Of a DNA stretch of 64,000 bases, positions 17,090 to 25,677 are shown in pieces; position 1 is the stretch's first letter; every line of letters starts with the position of its first letter. Made by a program: the position numbers and the translations under genes. The notes under the pieces were generated by a model, which saw only the letters and a list, made by a program, of their open reading frames with translations, had not been told where the DNA came from and made no database searches. The DNA is from Marinobacter halotolerans. GTDB lineage: Bacteria; Pseudomonadota; Gammaproteobacteria; Pseudomonadales; Oleiphilaceae. The stretch lies in contig NZ_VMHP01000001.1 of the NCBI RefSeq assembly GCF_008795985.1, positions 744,001 through 808,000 of the forward strand, written 5' to 3'.

Positions 17090-17836
17090 TTATTGCCAGC
17101 GATCTGACATCAGCGCCTGCTCCTGTTCGGAACTCAGGGGCTCTCCCCCGTCGAGTGACTGCAGGGCTTCAGCAATCACACCACCGTTCCCGGATGCCGG
17201 AATGTAGGCCTGGGCATTGTCGCTGTCTGCCAGGGTCTCGCTGGCCCGGATCTGCCATTCACCTTCGCCCGATCGACAGGCAAGGCCGACCGTCTGCTGA
17301 TCCTGCATTTTTGCGGCAAACTGACGGCATACGCCGGCTTCAGCCGTCTTGAAAGTCGCCACCGGCATCACCTGAACCGCACCCTCTGGCTGGCTATAAA
17401 CCTCGCCACTGGCGGTCTGTTCCAGGCTTTCGTTCAGGGCCTGCGCCAGGCCGGATGGCGCATCGCCCGGCGAGATGATGAAGGCGCTGGCCGCCACCAG
17501 CAAGGTGACACTGGCCGCCGTGGCATAGGCCCAGCGGCTGAAGACCGGCTTTTTTGGAAAATCCACAACCTTCCGGGTCGACCGAGGCTCCGGGGATGCC
17601 GGCTCGTTGGCGGCTGAGGGCGCTCCCCTGGCGGCATCAATCAGATGCTGGGGCACGGGTTCGTCAAGAATACTGTTCAAACCACCCTGAACGAACTGGT
17701 CCGATTCGCGCAGCTGCGCCAGAAATTCCCGCGCTTCGGCGTCTTCTGCCAGCAGCTTTTCAACGTCGGCCTGCTGTTCAGGTTCCAGCTCCTCGTCAAA
17801 ATACGCCATGATCTTTTCAAATTCTCGATCGTTCAT
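17090..17836 (-). CDS. Membrane anti-sigma factor
   Basis: A 248-residue protein. An N-terminal helical anti-sigma domain (MAYFDEELEPEQQADVEKLLAED, residues 10-32) has the typical 'xDgELxxEE..VExxLA' pattern but no HxxxCxxC zinc motif. One transmembrane helix follows at about 103-122 (YATAASVTLLVAASAFII), then a periplasmic domain of about 125 residues with two cysteines (GVCRQFAAKM, GLACRSG) that could form a disulfide. Its start overlaps the ECF sigma stop by 4 bp. This is the standard single-pass architecture in which a periplasmic signal releases the cytoplasmic sigma factor. Confidence 0.8.
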   Translation of the reverse strand: MNDREFEKIMAYFDEELEPEQQADVEKLLAEDAEAREFLAQLRESDQFVQGGLNSILDEPVPQHLIDAARGAPSAANEPASPEPRSTRKVVDFPKKPVFSRWAYATAASVTLLVAASAFIISPGDAPSGLAQALNESLEQTASGEVYSQPEGAVQVMPVATFKTAEAGVCRQFAAKMQDQQTVGLACRSGEGEWQIRASETLADSDNAQAYIPASGNGGVIAEALQSLDGGEPLSSEQEQALMSDRWQ

Positions 17837-18357
17837 TGGGTTTTCTCCCCATCTTGCTCTATCCCGTCAGACGACCCCAGCTCCGCCTGTATCCGGCTTC
17901 GGGCTCGGTAAAGGCGGCTCATCACCGTGCCTTTTGGCACCTCCAGCATGTCCGAAACCTCCTGATAGCTGCGGCCTTCCACCGCAATCATCAGCATCAC
18001 CACCCTTTGGTCTTCCGGCAGCAGGTCCAGAACCTGCGACACCCGGTCAAGCATGTTGTGGTTCTCCGCGGCATGCTCGCTGCGGCGATCCGGAGCTTCC
18101 GGCACTGCCTCCGCCTCAAGCGACACGGTGTCGCTCCTCTGGCGGCGCTTCAGGTCGATCCAGGTGGTCTGAATGATGCGATACATCCAGGAATCCAGCC
18201 GGGTACCTGCCTGCCACTGATGCTGCTTGCGTAACGCCTTCTCGCACGAGAGCTGAACCAGGTCATCGGCCTCGCTGAGATTGCCGGTTAACCCGGTCGC
18301 AAAGCGACGCAGTCTTGGCAGCAGGCTGACCAGTTGCTCACTGATGTCTTCTGACAT
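17833..18357 (-). CDS. ECF-family RNA polymerase sigma factor
   Basis: A 174-residue extracytoplasmic-function sigma factor. Region 2 (about 10-80) includes SEADDLVQLSCEKAL and the DSWMYRIIQTTWIDLKRR core-binding/-10 recognition helices. Region 4 (about 115-165) has LLPEDQRVVMLMIAVEG and the -35 recognition helix (SYQEVSDMLEVPKGTVMSRLYRARSRI). The next gene, overlapping by 4 bp, is its anti-sigma factor. A likely self-controlled promoter lies 20 nt upstream (18377-18402). It is divergent from a Fe-S photolyase gene, which suggests a light or oxidative-envelope stimulus, though the trigger is not visible in the sequence. Confidence 0.9.
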   Translation of the reverse strand: MSEDISEQLVSLLPRLRRFATGLTGNLSEADDLVQLSCEKALRKQHQWQAGTRLDSWMYRIIQTTWIDLKRRQRSDTVSLEAEAVPEAPDRRSEHAAENHNMLDRVSQVLDLLPEDQRVVMLMIAVEGRSYQEVSDMLEVPKGTVMSRLYRARSRIQAELGSSDGIEQDGEKTQ

Positions 18358-18376
18358 TAAAACGTCCTGTAGTCAC

Positions 18377-18402
18377 AACGGAAGGAGCAACGGTTTTATT
18401 CC
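18377..18402 (-). promoter_or_regulatory. Putative autoregulated ECF promoter (GGAAT-N17-CGTT)
   Basis: On the minus strand GGAAT (18398-18402) is followed after 17 nt by CGTT (18377-18380), with the sigma start codon 20 nt further on. ECF promoters generally have an AA-containing -35 and a CGT-type -10 at 16-17 nt spacing, and most ECF genes drive themselves. The elements are seen; use by this sigma factor is inferred. Confidence 0.5.
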
Positions 18403-18435
18403 CTTGCCCGCCTAAAACAGTTCACTGATTTTGCC

Positions 18436-18462
18436 TGAACCACCCATCCGGCGTACGCGTAT
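18436..18462 (+). promoter_or_regulatory. Putative ECF-type promoter for the photolyase gene (TGAAC-N17-CGTAT)
   Basis: TGAAC at 18436-18440 and CGTAT at 18458-18462 are spaced by 17 nt, about 50 nt before the photolyase ATG at 18513. The spacing and core (GAAC/CGT) parallel the divergent sigma promoter, so one ECF factor could serve both. Low sequence complexity of the motif keeps confidence modest. Confidence 0.35.
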
Positions 18463-18512
18463 CTTCTACTAGCAGGACAAAAACCTTCACCCAACGGAGC
18501 GGCAAACCGGCC

Positions 18513-20045
18513 ATGGCAAATCTGATTCTCATTCTCGGCGACCAGTTAACCACGGACATCAGTGCCTTAGAAGGGGCCGACCGTGAAACTGACCGCATTG
18601 TCATGGCCGAAGTCCACAACGAAGCCAGCTACACTAACCACCACAAGAAAAAACTGGTGCTGTTATTCAGCGCCATGCGACATTTTGCCCAGCAACTTCG
18701 GGACGACGGCTGGCAGGTTCACTATCAGCAATATCACCCTGACAACAAGGCGCAGTCACTTGAGTCGGTGGTTGCCGCTGCTATACGTGACCAGGGAGCA
18801 GACCAGGTCATTACCACGGAATGCGGCGAGTGGCGGCTTCACGAGCAGATCAGCCAGTGGCAGGACTCTCTTGGAGTGCCGGTTCAGATACGGCCAGACA
18901 CCCGTTTTTTCGCTACCAAACAGGAATTTGCCGACTGGGCCGAGGGCCGCAAACAACTGCGCATGGAATTCTTTTACCGGGAGATGCGCCGCAAGACCGG
19001 CCTTTTGATGACGCCGGAAGGAAAGCCCGAGGGTGGCGAATGGAATTATGACGCCGATAATCGCCGTAAATGGACCGGCAAACCCGCGGCACCCGCCCCG
19101 TTTCGAGTAGAACCGGATGCGGTCACGCGAGAGGTAATGGAGCTGGTGGACGAACACTTCGCGGACCATTTCGGCACCACGGAAGACTTCCACTTTGCGG
19201 TGACTCCAGAAGACGCCAAGCAGGCGCTGGCTCATTTCATGGATTTCGCGCTGCCCTGTTTCGGCGACTTCCAGGATGCCATGTCAGATGAAGAAGACTG
19301 GCTATTTCACTCCATCCTGTCGCCCTACATCAACTGCGGCCTGCTGGACCCGTCAGCAGTGTGCGAGGCGGCCGCCCAGGCCTGGTATGCCGGGCAAGCG
19401 CCAATTAATGCAGTTGAGGGATTTATCCGCCAGATTCTGGGGTGGCGGGAGTTTGTGCGCGGTATCTACTGGATGAACATGCCCGGCTACGCTAAGGAAA
19501 ACCGATTGGGCAATACCCGCGACCTGCCCTGGTTTTACTGGACTGGCGACACCAAAATGCGCTGCATGCACAAGGCCATCGACGCCACCCGACGCAACGC
19601 CTATGCCCATCACATCCAGCGACTGATGGTAACCGGGAACTTTGCGCTGCTGGCAGGGGTAAGGCCGGAGGAGATCTGTGACTGGTATCTGGCAGTGTAC
19701 GCCGACGCCTATGACTGGGTGGAGCTGCCCAATGTGCTGGGCATGGTGATGCATGCCGATGGAGGATACCTGGGCTCCAAGCCCTACGCCGCCAGTGGCA
19801 AATACATCCAGCGGATGTCGGATCACTGCAGCAACTGCCATTACAAGGTGAACAAAAGCACGGAAGAGGATGCCTGTCCGTTCAATTCTCTTTATTGGCA
19901 CTTTATCAACCGCCACCAGGCGGATTTTTCCAACAATCCCCGCATGGGGATGATGTACAGAAACTGGGAAAAACAGAAGCCGGAAGGGCGGGAAGCATTG
20001 CTCAAAAGGGCCGATTATCTGCTAGCCAACCTGGATACAATTTAG
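18513..20045 (+). CDS. Fe-S bacterial cryptochrome/photolyase (CryB/PhrB-type, probable (6-4) photolyase)
   Basis: A 510-residue protein of the cryptochrome/photolyase-related (DPRP) family. It begins with the antenna-domain signature LILILGDQLTTDISAL. Four cysteines at the positions used for the [4Fe-4S] cluster in PhrB are present: Cys351 (RCMHKAI), Cys439 and Cys442 (HCSNC) and Cys455 (ACPF). The FAD-binding helical domain includes GWREFVRGIYW and RLMVTGNFALL. Family members repair (6-4) photoproducts with FAD and a lumazine antenna. It is divergent from the ECF sigma gene, consistent with light-stress induction. The start is chosen at the ATG with GGAG 13 nt upstream and a conserved N-terminus. 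Confidence 0.88.
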   Translation: MANLILILGDQLTTDISALEGADRETDRIVMAEVHNEASYTNHHKKKLVLLFSAMRHFAQQLRDDGWQVHYQQYHPDNKAQSLESVVAAAIRDQGADQVITTECGEWRLHEQISQWQDSLGVPVQIRPDTRFFATKQEFADWAEGRKQLRMEFFYREMRRKTGLLMTPEGKPEGGEWNYDADNRRKWTGKPAAPAPFRVEPDAVTREVMELVDEHFADHFGTTEDFHFAVTPEDAKQALAHFMDFALPCFGDFQDAMSDEEDWLFHSILSPYINCGLLDPSAVCEAAAQAWYAGQAPINAVEGFIRQILGWREFVRGIYWMNMPGYAKENRLGNTRDLPWFYWTGDTKMRCMHKAIDATRRNAYAHHIQRLMVTGNFALLAGVRPEEICDWYLAVYADAYDWVELPNVLGMVMHADGGYLGSKPYAASGKYIQRMSDHCSNCHYKVNKSTEEDACPFNSLYWHFINRHQADFSNNPRMGMMYRNWEKQKPEGREALLKRADYLLANLDTI

Positions 20046-20086
20046 CTCGACAAAGAATAAACCGGTGGTGCTATGCTGTATTACAC

Positions 20087-20123
20087 GGTTGCCTGACAAC
20101 CGGATCTGGATAGCCTGACAACC
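20087..20123 (+). repeat. Direct repeats with hairpin immediately upstream of the Cache-protein start
   Basis: The 11-mer GCCTGACAACC occurs at 20091-20101 and again at 20113-20123, exactly 22 bp apart (two helical turns). The first copy also forms a small hairpin (GGTTG-CCTGA-CAACC, 20087-20101). The second copy abuts the ATG at 20124. This could be an operator or a translational control site; no known regulator site is recognised. Confidence 0.5.
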
Positions 20124-21365
20124 ATGAGATATCTGAAAGGTGTATTGGCAGTGTCGCTGGCGGTGTCCGTTTTAACCGGACAATCCCGCGCAGCGGTCCT
20201 GTCGCTGTACACTTTCCCGGCGGCTCCATACCAGGTCGTGGACGGGACCTCGGGCCCGGATAGAGCTGTTCGCGGCCTGACGGTGGACACGATCATCTGT
20301 GCGGCATCAGGGGCTGGCGGCCTCGCCCGGTTCCATGCTGCGCCACAGAAACGGGCATTGCATTTTCTGCTCAACGATCAGGTTGACGGTTATTTTGCAG
20401 TCGATCCGTCGACTTCCCTGGACGAATTGGCGCTGCGAACCGACCCGGTCTCCCTGGAAAAATGGCACCTGGTATCAAGGGCTGACTCCGCCCCTGCAGA
20501 GAACCCCAGAATCGGAGCGATCAGCGGCAGCAACGAGGAGGCCTGGCTTCGAGCCCGCGGCAAAGACATTTTTGTGACGGTTCGAAGCCCGCAGCAGTTA
20601 ATTGCGCTTCTGCAACGCCAGCGTATTGACCAGGTCTTGATGGACCAGCGGGTTCTGGAATCCCTCAGTGGCACCGAAGGGTTGAGTAGCCAGTTTCTTC
20701 GCTATGTGCCGTTACACATGTATCTGAGCAAACGCTTTGAAAGCCGCAATCCCGGATTTGTCGCCGCCTTCAACCGCCAGATTCCCGACTGCATCGACGG
20801 CAACTTTGACCTGGACGAGGTGGAAACCGCACACATACGGGGTTTGGCCTATGATCTTTTCCGGGAAATCGAAGCAACGGTTCCTCTCAGAGCCGCAATC
20901 AAGAACGGGCCGGGAATCACCAACCTTTCAGAGATCCTCAATCTGGATGCCCAGTGGCAGGCGCTGGCCCCACTGCACTACTCCCCCATGGCCAGGCGGG
21001 TGGCAGACACAGATGCATCGGTCGCTTTGAGGAAATGGCAGGAAACACATGGTTCGCTGGTAACGGAAGTGATGATAACGAACAACATAGGCACGCTGGT
21101 GGCCATGAGCCGTCTCACGTCCGATTTCTGGCAGGGAGACGAGCCCAAATTCCAGCGACACATCCGGGAAGCCACGCGAGATCTATACGTGTCACCCATC
21201 CGCTATGACGCGTCAACCTCCCGGTTCCAGGTCACGGTCAGTCTTCCAATCCACGTCAAGGGTCGCTGGATTCCCGTGGGTGTCCTGGTGATCGGTTTGG
21301 ACGTCGAGGAGGCGCTGGTCGGGGAGAACCATATTTTATACCTGACCCAGACCACGCCGCGCTAA
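20124..21365 (+). CDS. Periplasmic protein: solute-binding-like domain joined to a Cache-like sensor domain
   Basis: A 413-residue exported protein (signal peptide ending near QSRAA). Residues about 25-240 look like a type-2 periplasmic binding fold related to amino-acid-binding proteins (YTFPAAPYQVVDG start, IGAISGS and QLIALLQRQRIDQVLMDQ segments). Residues about 250-413 look like a PDC/Cache sensor domain (ITNNIGTLVAMSRLTSDFW with a following QGDE, and a closing IPVGVLVIGLDVEE). No transmembrane segment or kinase/cyclase output domain follows, so it is a free periplasmic two-module protein. It sits between a photolyase and a convergent HAD gene. The function is unknown; a ligand-sensing partner for a separate receptor is a guess. 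Confidence 0.6.
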   Translation: MRYLKGVLAVSLAVSVLTGQSRAAVLSLYTFPAAPYQVVDGTSGPDRAVRGLTVDTIICAASGAGGLARFHAAPQKRALHFLLNDQVDGYFAVDPSTSLDELALRTDPVSLEKWHLVSRADSAPAENPRIGAISGSNEEAWLRARGKDIFVTVRSPQQLIALLQRQRIDQVLMDQRVLESLSGTEGLSSQFLRYVPLHMYLSKRFESRNPGFVAAFNRQIPDCIDGNFDLDEVETAHIRGLAYDLFREIEATVPLRAAIKNGPGITNLSEILNLDAQWQALAPLHYSPMARRVADTDASVALRKWQETHGSLVTEVMITNNIGTLVAMSRLTSDFWQGDEPKFQRHIREATRDLYVSPIRYDASTSRFQVTVSLPIHVKGRWIPVGVLVIGLDVEEALVGENHILYLTQTTPR

Positions 21366-21367
21366 CC

Positions 21368-23056
21368 TCAGGGGGGACCGACTTCGCAGGCCAGCACCAG
21401 CGCCCAGAACTCGGAAAAGTTGTTGACCACCACATCCGGTTTGTCCGGATGCTTGTGGGTTCCGGGGAAAATCCGGTTCAGCCAGGGTTGATCCCACTGG
21501 GCGCCGTTAAAAAACACGGCCGTCATACCAGCCCGCTTGGCGGCGATCACGTCAGTGGTGCTGTCACCGACATACCAGACACTCGGGTCCGCCGGGTAGT
21601 GCAGTTTCTCCGCTGCCAGCAGCAGCTGGTCGGGATGGGGTTTGCGCAGGGGCACATCGTCACCGCACACATCCACTTCGAACAGGTGGGTCCAGCCGGT
21701 GTCCTCCACGGCGTCGAGCTCATGTTCGAAGAACTCCCGATCCCGGTTGGTAATCACCCCCACCTGAATCCCCAGCCGCCGAAGGCCTTCGAGCACTTCC
21801 CTGACCTTGGGTTCAAACGCCTTTACCGTCCCATAATGATTCCGGTAGTGCCGGTTAAAGGCCAGGTGGGCGGCGTGCTTGGCCTCCTGATCGTCACCGA
21901 ACAGCACTTCGAAAATATCGGTGCGGGAAATCTTACGATCCGCCCTTACCTTCGGGTGTAGCCTCGCAAACTCCCGTACGTAAGCAACAAGCCTGGCATC
22001 CTCCGGGGTCTTGCTGTCTTCCGGCGCCAGCATGCGATCAACCAATCCCAGTTCCTGGAATTCCGGGAACATATCGTCCACGGCGTGATACATGGCATCC
22101 AGCGTATCCACCAACGTGGCGTGCCAGTCGAATAACACCACTGCAGGCCTGATCAGCCGAACTACCGCCGGATGCCAATCGGGCTCCTGGCGGGGCGCGG
22201 GGCGCTGGGGCTTCGGGTAGGGGCGCGGGCGCACCTCGGCCGGCACTGCCCTGAAGGCGCCGGGCTCGTTGCGCTCCAGCAGTGCCAGCAGATCCATCAG
22301 TTCCTCAAAGCTGTCGAGAATGGCGGACGGCCGGTCTCTGGAGCTGAACCAACTATTGATGCGCTCCGGCTCCCAGGCCGCCCCGTTGTAGAAAATGCCG
22401 GAAACCCCGCCTTTGTTGGCGGTCAGCATGTCCACATAGCTGTCGCCCACGTACCAGACCCTTTCATCCAAAGGCAGGTCCAGCTCATCCAGCGCACGGG
22501 TGATGACTTCAGGATCGGGTTTGTACTCGGTGACGTCGTCGGCACAGACGGTGACATCAAACAGGTTCTGCCAGCGCCCTTCGTCCACCACGGCCAGTTC
22601 CTTGTCCAGGAATTCCCGGTTGCGGTTGGTGGCGACTGACAGCCGGATGCCCATCTGCTTCAAAGCTTTGAGGTATTCATAGGCGCCCTGCTGAAACGGC
22701 CGCACCTTGCCGAAATATTTCCGGTAACAGTCGTTGTATGCCTCGTGGGCAATCAGCTTGGCCTCTCTGTCGTCCCCGAATATGGCGTTAAAAATGTCCG
22801 TGCGGGACACCCGCCGCTCAGCCAGAATCCGGGGGTGGAGGCGCCGAAAAATGCGGATATAGCGCACCAGGCGGGCATCATCAGAAGTCCGGCATTGATC
22901 CTCGGGTAACAGCCGCTCCACCAGCCCGAGATCTTCCAGCTGCGGCAGCATCTCTTCCATGGCGCTGAACATGGCATCGTGGGTGTCCACCAGAGTGCCG
23001 TGCCAGTCAAAAACCATGACAGACGGGGCGGGCAGGTTATCGCTGAACTGGGCCAT
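21368..23056 (-). CDS. Tandem double HAD-family hydrolase
   Basis: A 562-residue protein made of two similar haloacid-dehalogenase-type phosphatase domains joined by a Pro/Arg-rich linker (about residues 265-300). Each copy has its own nucleophile motif (FDWHGTLVD with Asp17; FDWHATLVD near residue 310), a Thr-Asn or Asn-Arg motif II region (VATNRNREF; VITNRDREF) and the acidic motif IV (WYVGDSYVDM; WYVGDSTTDV). Both halves therefore appear catalytically complete. I start at the ATG at 23056 (GGAG 7 nt upstream) rather than the TTG at 23104. The domains belong to the phosphoglycolate-phosphatase-like subfamily; the substrate is unknown. It converges with the Cache gene (2-bp gap). Confidence 0.8.
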   Translation of the reverse strand: MAQFSDNLPAPSVMVFDWHGTLVDTHDAMFSAMEEMLPQLEDLGLVERLLPEDQCRTSDDARLVRYIRIFRRLHPRILAERRVSRTDIFNAIFGDDREAKLIAHEAYNDCYRKYFGKVRPFQQGAYEYLKALKQMGIRLSVATNRNREFLDKELAVVDEGRWQNLFDVTVCADDVTEYKPDPEVITRALDELDLPLDERVWYVGDSYVDMLTANKGGVSGIFYNGAAWEPERINSWFSSRDRPSAILDSFEELMDLLALLERNEPGAFRAVPAEVRPRPYPKPQRPAPRQEPDWHPAVVRLIRPAVVLFDWHATLVDTLDAMYHAVDDMFPEFQELGLVDRMLAPEDSKTPEDARLVAYVREFARLHPKVRADRKISRTDIFEVLFGDDQEAKHAAHLAFNRHYRNHYGTVKAFEPKVREVLEGLRRLGIQVGVITNRDREFFEHELDAVEDTGWTHLFEVDVCGDDVPLRKPHPDQLLLAAEKLHYPADPSVWYVGDSTTDVIAAKRAGMTAVFFNGAQWDQPWLNRIFPGTHKHPDKPDVVVNNFSEFWALVLACEVGPP

Positions 23057-23123
23057 CAACAATCTCCGACGGGTGTTTATCCGTATCTGATCAGTATCAT
23101 TCAATTAGACCGACACGCAAACC

Positions 23124-23267
23124 ATGCACAAAAAAGCCCATCTCCCTGAAAAAACCTGCCCGGTCTGCAACCGACCTTTTGCCTGGCGCAAAAAATGGGC
23201 AAAGGACTGGGACAGCGTTCGCTATTGCAGTGAGCGCTGTCGACGCTCCAAAGGACTGGCGGTATGA
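23124..23267 (+). CDS. DUF2256 zinc-ribbon microprotein (47 aa)
   Basis: A 47-residue protein with two Cys pairs, CPVC and CSERC, separated by a Trp-rich basic segment ([11 protein letters not shown]), the hallmark of DUF2256. These tiny zinc-ribbon proteins are commonly encoded next to cryptochrome/photolyase genes, and here the TGA overlaps the ATG of the photolyase (ATGA), so the two are translationally coupled. A metal-binding partner or assembly factor for the photolyase is a reasonable idea but unproven. Confidence 0.85.
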   Translation: MHKKAHLPEKTCPVCNRPFAWRKKWAKDWDSVRYCSERCRRSKGLAV

Positions 23268-24793
23268 CCACCGTTGTCTGGTTCAAGCGCGATTTGCGAA
23301 CCCATGACCACGCCCCGCTGGCGGCCGCAGCCGAGCTGGGCGCGCCGGTTATTGCCCTGTACGTGGTGGAAGACGACTACTGGAACCTGCCCGACTCCAG
23401 TGACCGGCAATGGGGGTTCGTCCGTGATTCCCTTGCGGACCTTGACCGCCAGCTCGCCCGGGCCGACAACCGGCTGACGGTGTTGCGCGGAGACATGATC
23501 AGCGTGCTGAAATCCCTGAAACGCAGTCATGATATCCAGCGGGTGTTCTGCCACCAGGAAACCGGCGGCCAGTGGACGTTTGATCGCGATAAAGCCGTGA
23601 TCGGCTGGTGTGACGAGCAGCAGGTGGAATTCCGGGAATGGAATCAGTTCGGTGTGGTCAGACGCCTGACCGATCGGGACCTGTGGGACAGGGCCTGGAC
23701 GGACCTGATGCGCCGGCCGGTGTTGCCGGCGCCAGGCCATCTTCCAGCGCCCGGAACACCGGTGGACGGTGCGCTTGCTCCTAAGGATATTGAGGTGGCG
23801 GCAGGAGCGGCCTGCCCGGACCCTCAGGCCGGTGGCAGCGGCAAAGGCGAAAGCCTGCTCAAGTCCTTTCTGGAGCGACGCTGCATCGGCTATCAGTACA
23901 ATATCTCCAGCCCGAACACGGCGGTTACTGCCTGCTCGAGGCTGAGCCCGCACATCGCCTACGGCAGCGTCAGCCTTCGCCACATCTACCAACAGGCAAA
24001 GGCCATCGGTGGCCATCGCAATACCCTGCCCCGCAAGCAGAAAAGCCTGACCAGTTTCCGCTCGCGCCTGCATTGGCACTGCCACTTTATCCAGAAACTG
24101 GAAGACGAACCGGAGCTGGAATTCCGAGCCATGCATCGGGAAATGGAACATCTGAAATCGGGCCCCAACGATTCCGAACGGCTGCAACGCTGGCAGGAAG
24201 GCCAAACCGGCTGGCCCCTGGTGGATGCCTGCATGCGCGCCCTGAACCACACCGGCTGGATCAATTTCCGCATGCGGGCCATGCTGATGGCAGTGGCCAG
24301 CTACCAGTTGTGGCTGCACTGGCGCGATCCGGCCCTACACCTGGCGCGCCTCTTCACCGATTTCGAGCCGGGCATTCACTATTCCCAGACCCAGATGCAG
24401 TCCGGCTTGACCGGCATTAACGCCCTGCGAATCTACAACCCGGTCATGCAGAGCCAAAAGCTGGACCCGGAGGGAGAATTCATCCGCCGCTGGATTCCGG
24501 AACTGGCGGGGCTGCCGGCGGAGATGATTCACACCCCCTGGCTGATGACCCCGGCTCAGAAGGAACGCTTTGGCGGTAACACCTACATTGCGCCTGTGTG
24601 CGACCATCAACAGGCGGCCCGGGTTGCCCGCAAGGCGGTTGGTGAGTTCCGCCGGCAGCACGTTAGCCGGTCAGAAACAGAGCGGGTACTGGACCGCCAC
24701 GGCAGCCGTAAGGGACCGGTTCAGAACCGGCCAAAGCACCCAGAACGTAAGACTGGAAAAACCAGCGACAGCCAGCTGTCACTGTTTGACTGA
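23264..24793 (+). CDS. Cryptochrome/deoxyribodipyrimidine photolyase family protein
   Basis: A 509-residue photolyase-superfamily protein. The N-terminal Rossmann-like antenna domain starts [13 protein letters not shown], and the C-terminal FAD-binding domain carries [26 protein letters not shown], and the [16 protein letters not shown] and [10 protein letters not shown] segments. This is the flavin-dependent class that uses blue or near-UV light to split cyclobutane dimers or to signal; which of the two cannot be decided here. It overlaps the DUF2256 gene by 4 bp. The C-terminal tail (from about residue 465) is basic and low-complexity. This is the second photolyase in the window and differs from the Fe-S type at 18.5 kb. 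Confidence 0.88.
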   Translation: MTTVVWFKRDLRTHDHAPLAAAAELGAPVIALYVVEDDYWNLPDSSDRQWGFVRDSLADLDRQLARADNRLTVLRGDMISVLKSLKRSHDIQRVFCHQETGGQWTFDRDKAVIGWCDEQQVEFREWNQFGVVRRLTDRDLWDRAWTDLMRRPVLPAPGHLPAPGTPVDGALAPKDIEVAAGAACPDPQAGGSGKGESLLKSFLERRCIGYQYNISSPNTAVTACSRLSPHIAYGSVSLRHIYQQAKAIGGHRNTLPRKQKSLTSFRSRLHWHCHFIQKLEDEPELEFRAMHREMEHLKSGPNDSERLQRWQEGQTGWPLVDACMRALNHTGWINFRMRAMLMAVASYQLWLHWRDPALHLARLFTDFEPGIHYSQTQMQSGLTGINALRIYNPVMQSQKLDPEGEFIRRWIPELAGLPAEMIHTPWLMTPAQKERFGGNTYIAPVCDHQQAARVARKAVGEFRRQHVSRSETERVLDRHGSRKGPVQNRPKHPERKTGKTSDSQLSLFD

Positions 24794-24833
24794 ACGCGTT
24801 ACCGGCATCTCCATGGTAACCATGACATGGCCA

Positions 24834-25676
24834 TCATGGTTCCAGATACCAGGGCACACCGGCTCGGTCACTGCGCTCCAGCTCGGCAATTACCTGGGCT
24901 CCCAACAACAGAATAATGGCGCCAACCTCCAGGCTGATCAACAGCACAATGATAGTTGCCAGGGAGCCATAAACCACGTTGACGAATGAGATGTTAAGGA
25001 AGTAATACATCATCACCAGCCTTGTAGCCTCCCACAGAATGGCGGCAACCAGGCCTCCGATCAAAGCCCGGCGGGGTGATACGTGCAAAATGGGCAATAC
25101 TTTGTAGATGACACTGAACATGACAAAAACGCTGACGAAGCTCAGCAGATAGAAAACAAGCCCCGTCTCTTCATAGCTCGCGTCAATAAAACCGAACAGC
25201 AGGGTCAGAACCAGAAGGCCGACACCCAGAGCCAGCATAAACGCATAGGGCAAAATGGCAGAGAACCAGAACCCTCGGCTCGGGTTTTCCGGGCGGTGGA
25301 AGATGATGGCGATCGAGTCTTCAAGCATCCGGAACGCAAACGAACTGAAGAACAACAGCACCGGAATCCCGGCGATACCAATGATATCCCTTGATTCCAT
25401 AAAGGCGCGCACAGCATCCATCCAGACATTGGCATGGGCTGGCGAAAAATGCTGGATCTGGATCGCCATGACCTCCAGCAGTTGCTCTTCATCCACAATG
25501 CGGGTCAGCAGGACACCGAGCAATGCCAGCAGCGGCACCGCCGACAAGAGAACGTTATAGCCAACGCCTCCTGCCAGCAGGATTCCATGGTTGCGGAAAA
25601 AATGGCGCAGAACCCGCCGGGCGAACGACCACAATCGACGAACCAACAGGCCCGGGGATCCATCATTCTCCGTCAT
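24834..25676 (-). CDS. YihY/BrkB-family inner-membrane protein
   Basis: A 280-residue multi-pass membrane protein with about six hydrophobic segments and the family's early GVGYNVLLSAVPLLALLG motif; the region at about 200-225 (RRALIGGLVAAILWEATRL) is also typical. It was once called ribonuclease BN and is now regarded as a membrane protein of unknown, possibly transport, function. I start at the ATG at 25676, next to the FtsH stop; the longer reading to 25760 would run back into ftsH. It is probably co-transcribed with ftsH. The 3' end lies in a 24-bp hairpin (24818-24841) shared with the convergent photolyase gene. Confidence 0.8.
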   Translation of the reverse strand: MTENDGSPGLLVRRLWSFARRVLRHFFRNHGILLAGGVGYNVLLSAVPLLALLGVLLTRIVDEEQLLEVMAIQIQHFSPAHANVWMDAVRAFMESRDIIGIAGIPVLLFFSSFAFRMLEDSIAIIFHRPENPSRGFWFSAILPYAFMLALGVGLLVLTLLFGFIDASYEETGLVFYLLSFVSVFVMFSVIYKVLPILHVSPRRALIGGLVAAILWEATRLVMMYYFLNISFVNVVYGSLATIIVLLISLEVGAIILLLGAQVIAELERSDRAGVPWYLEP

Positions 25677-25677
25677 A

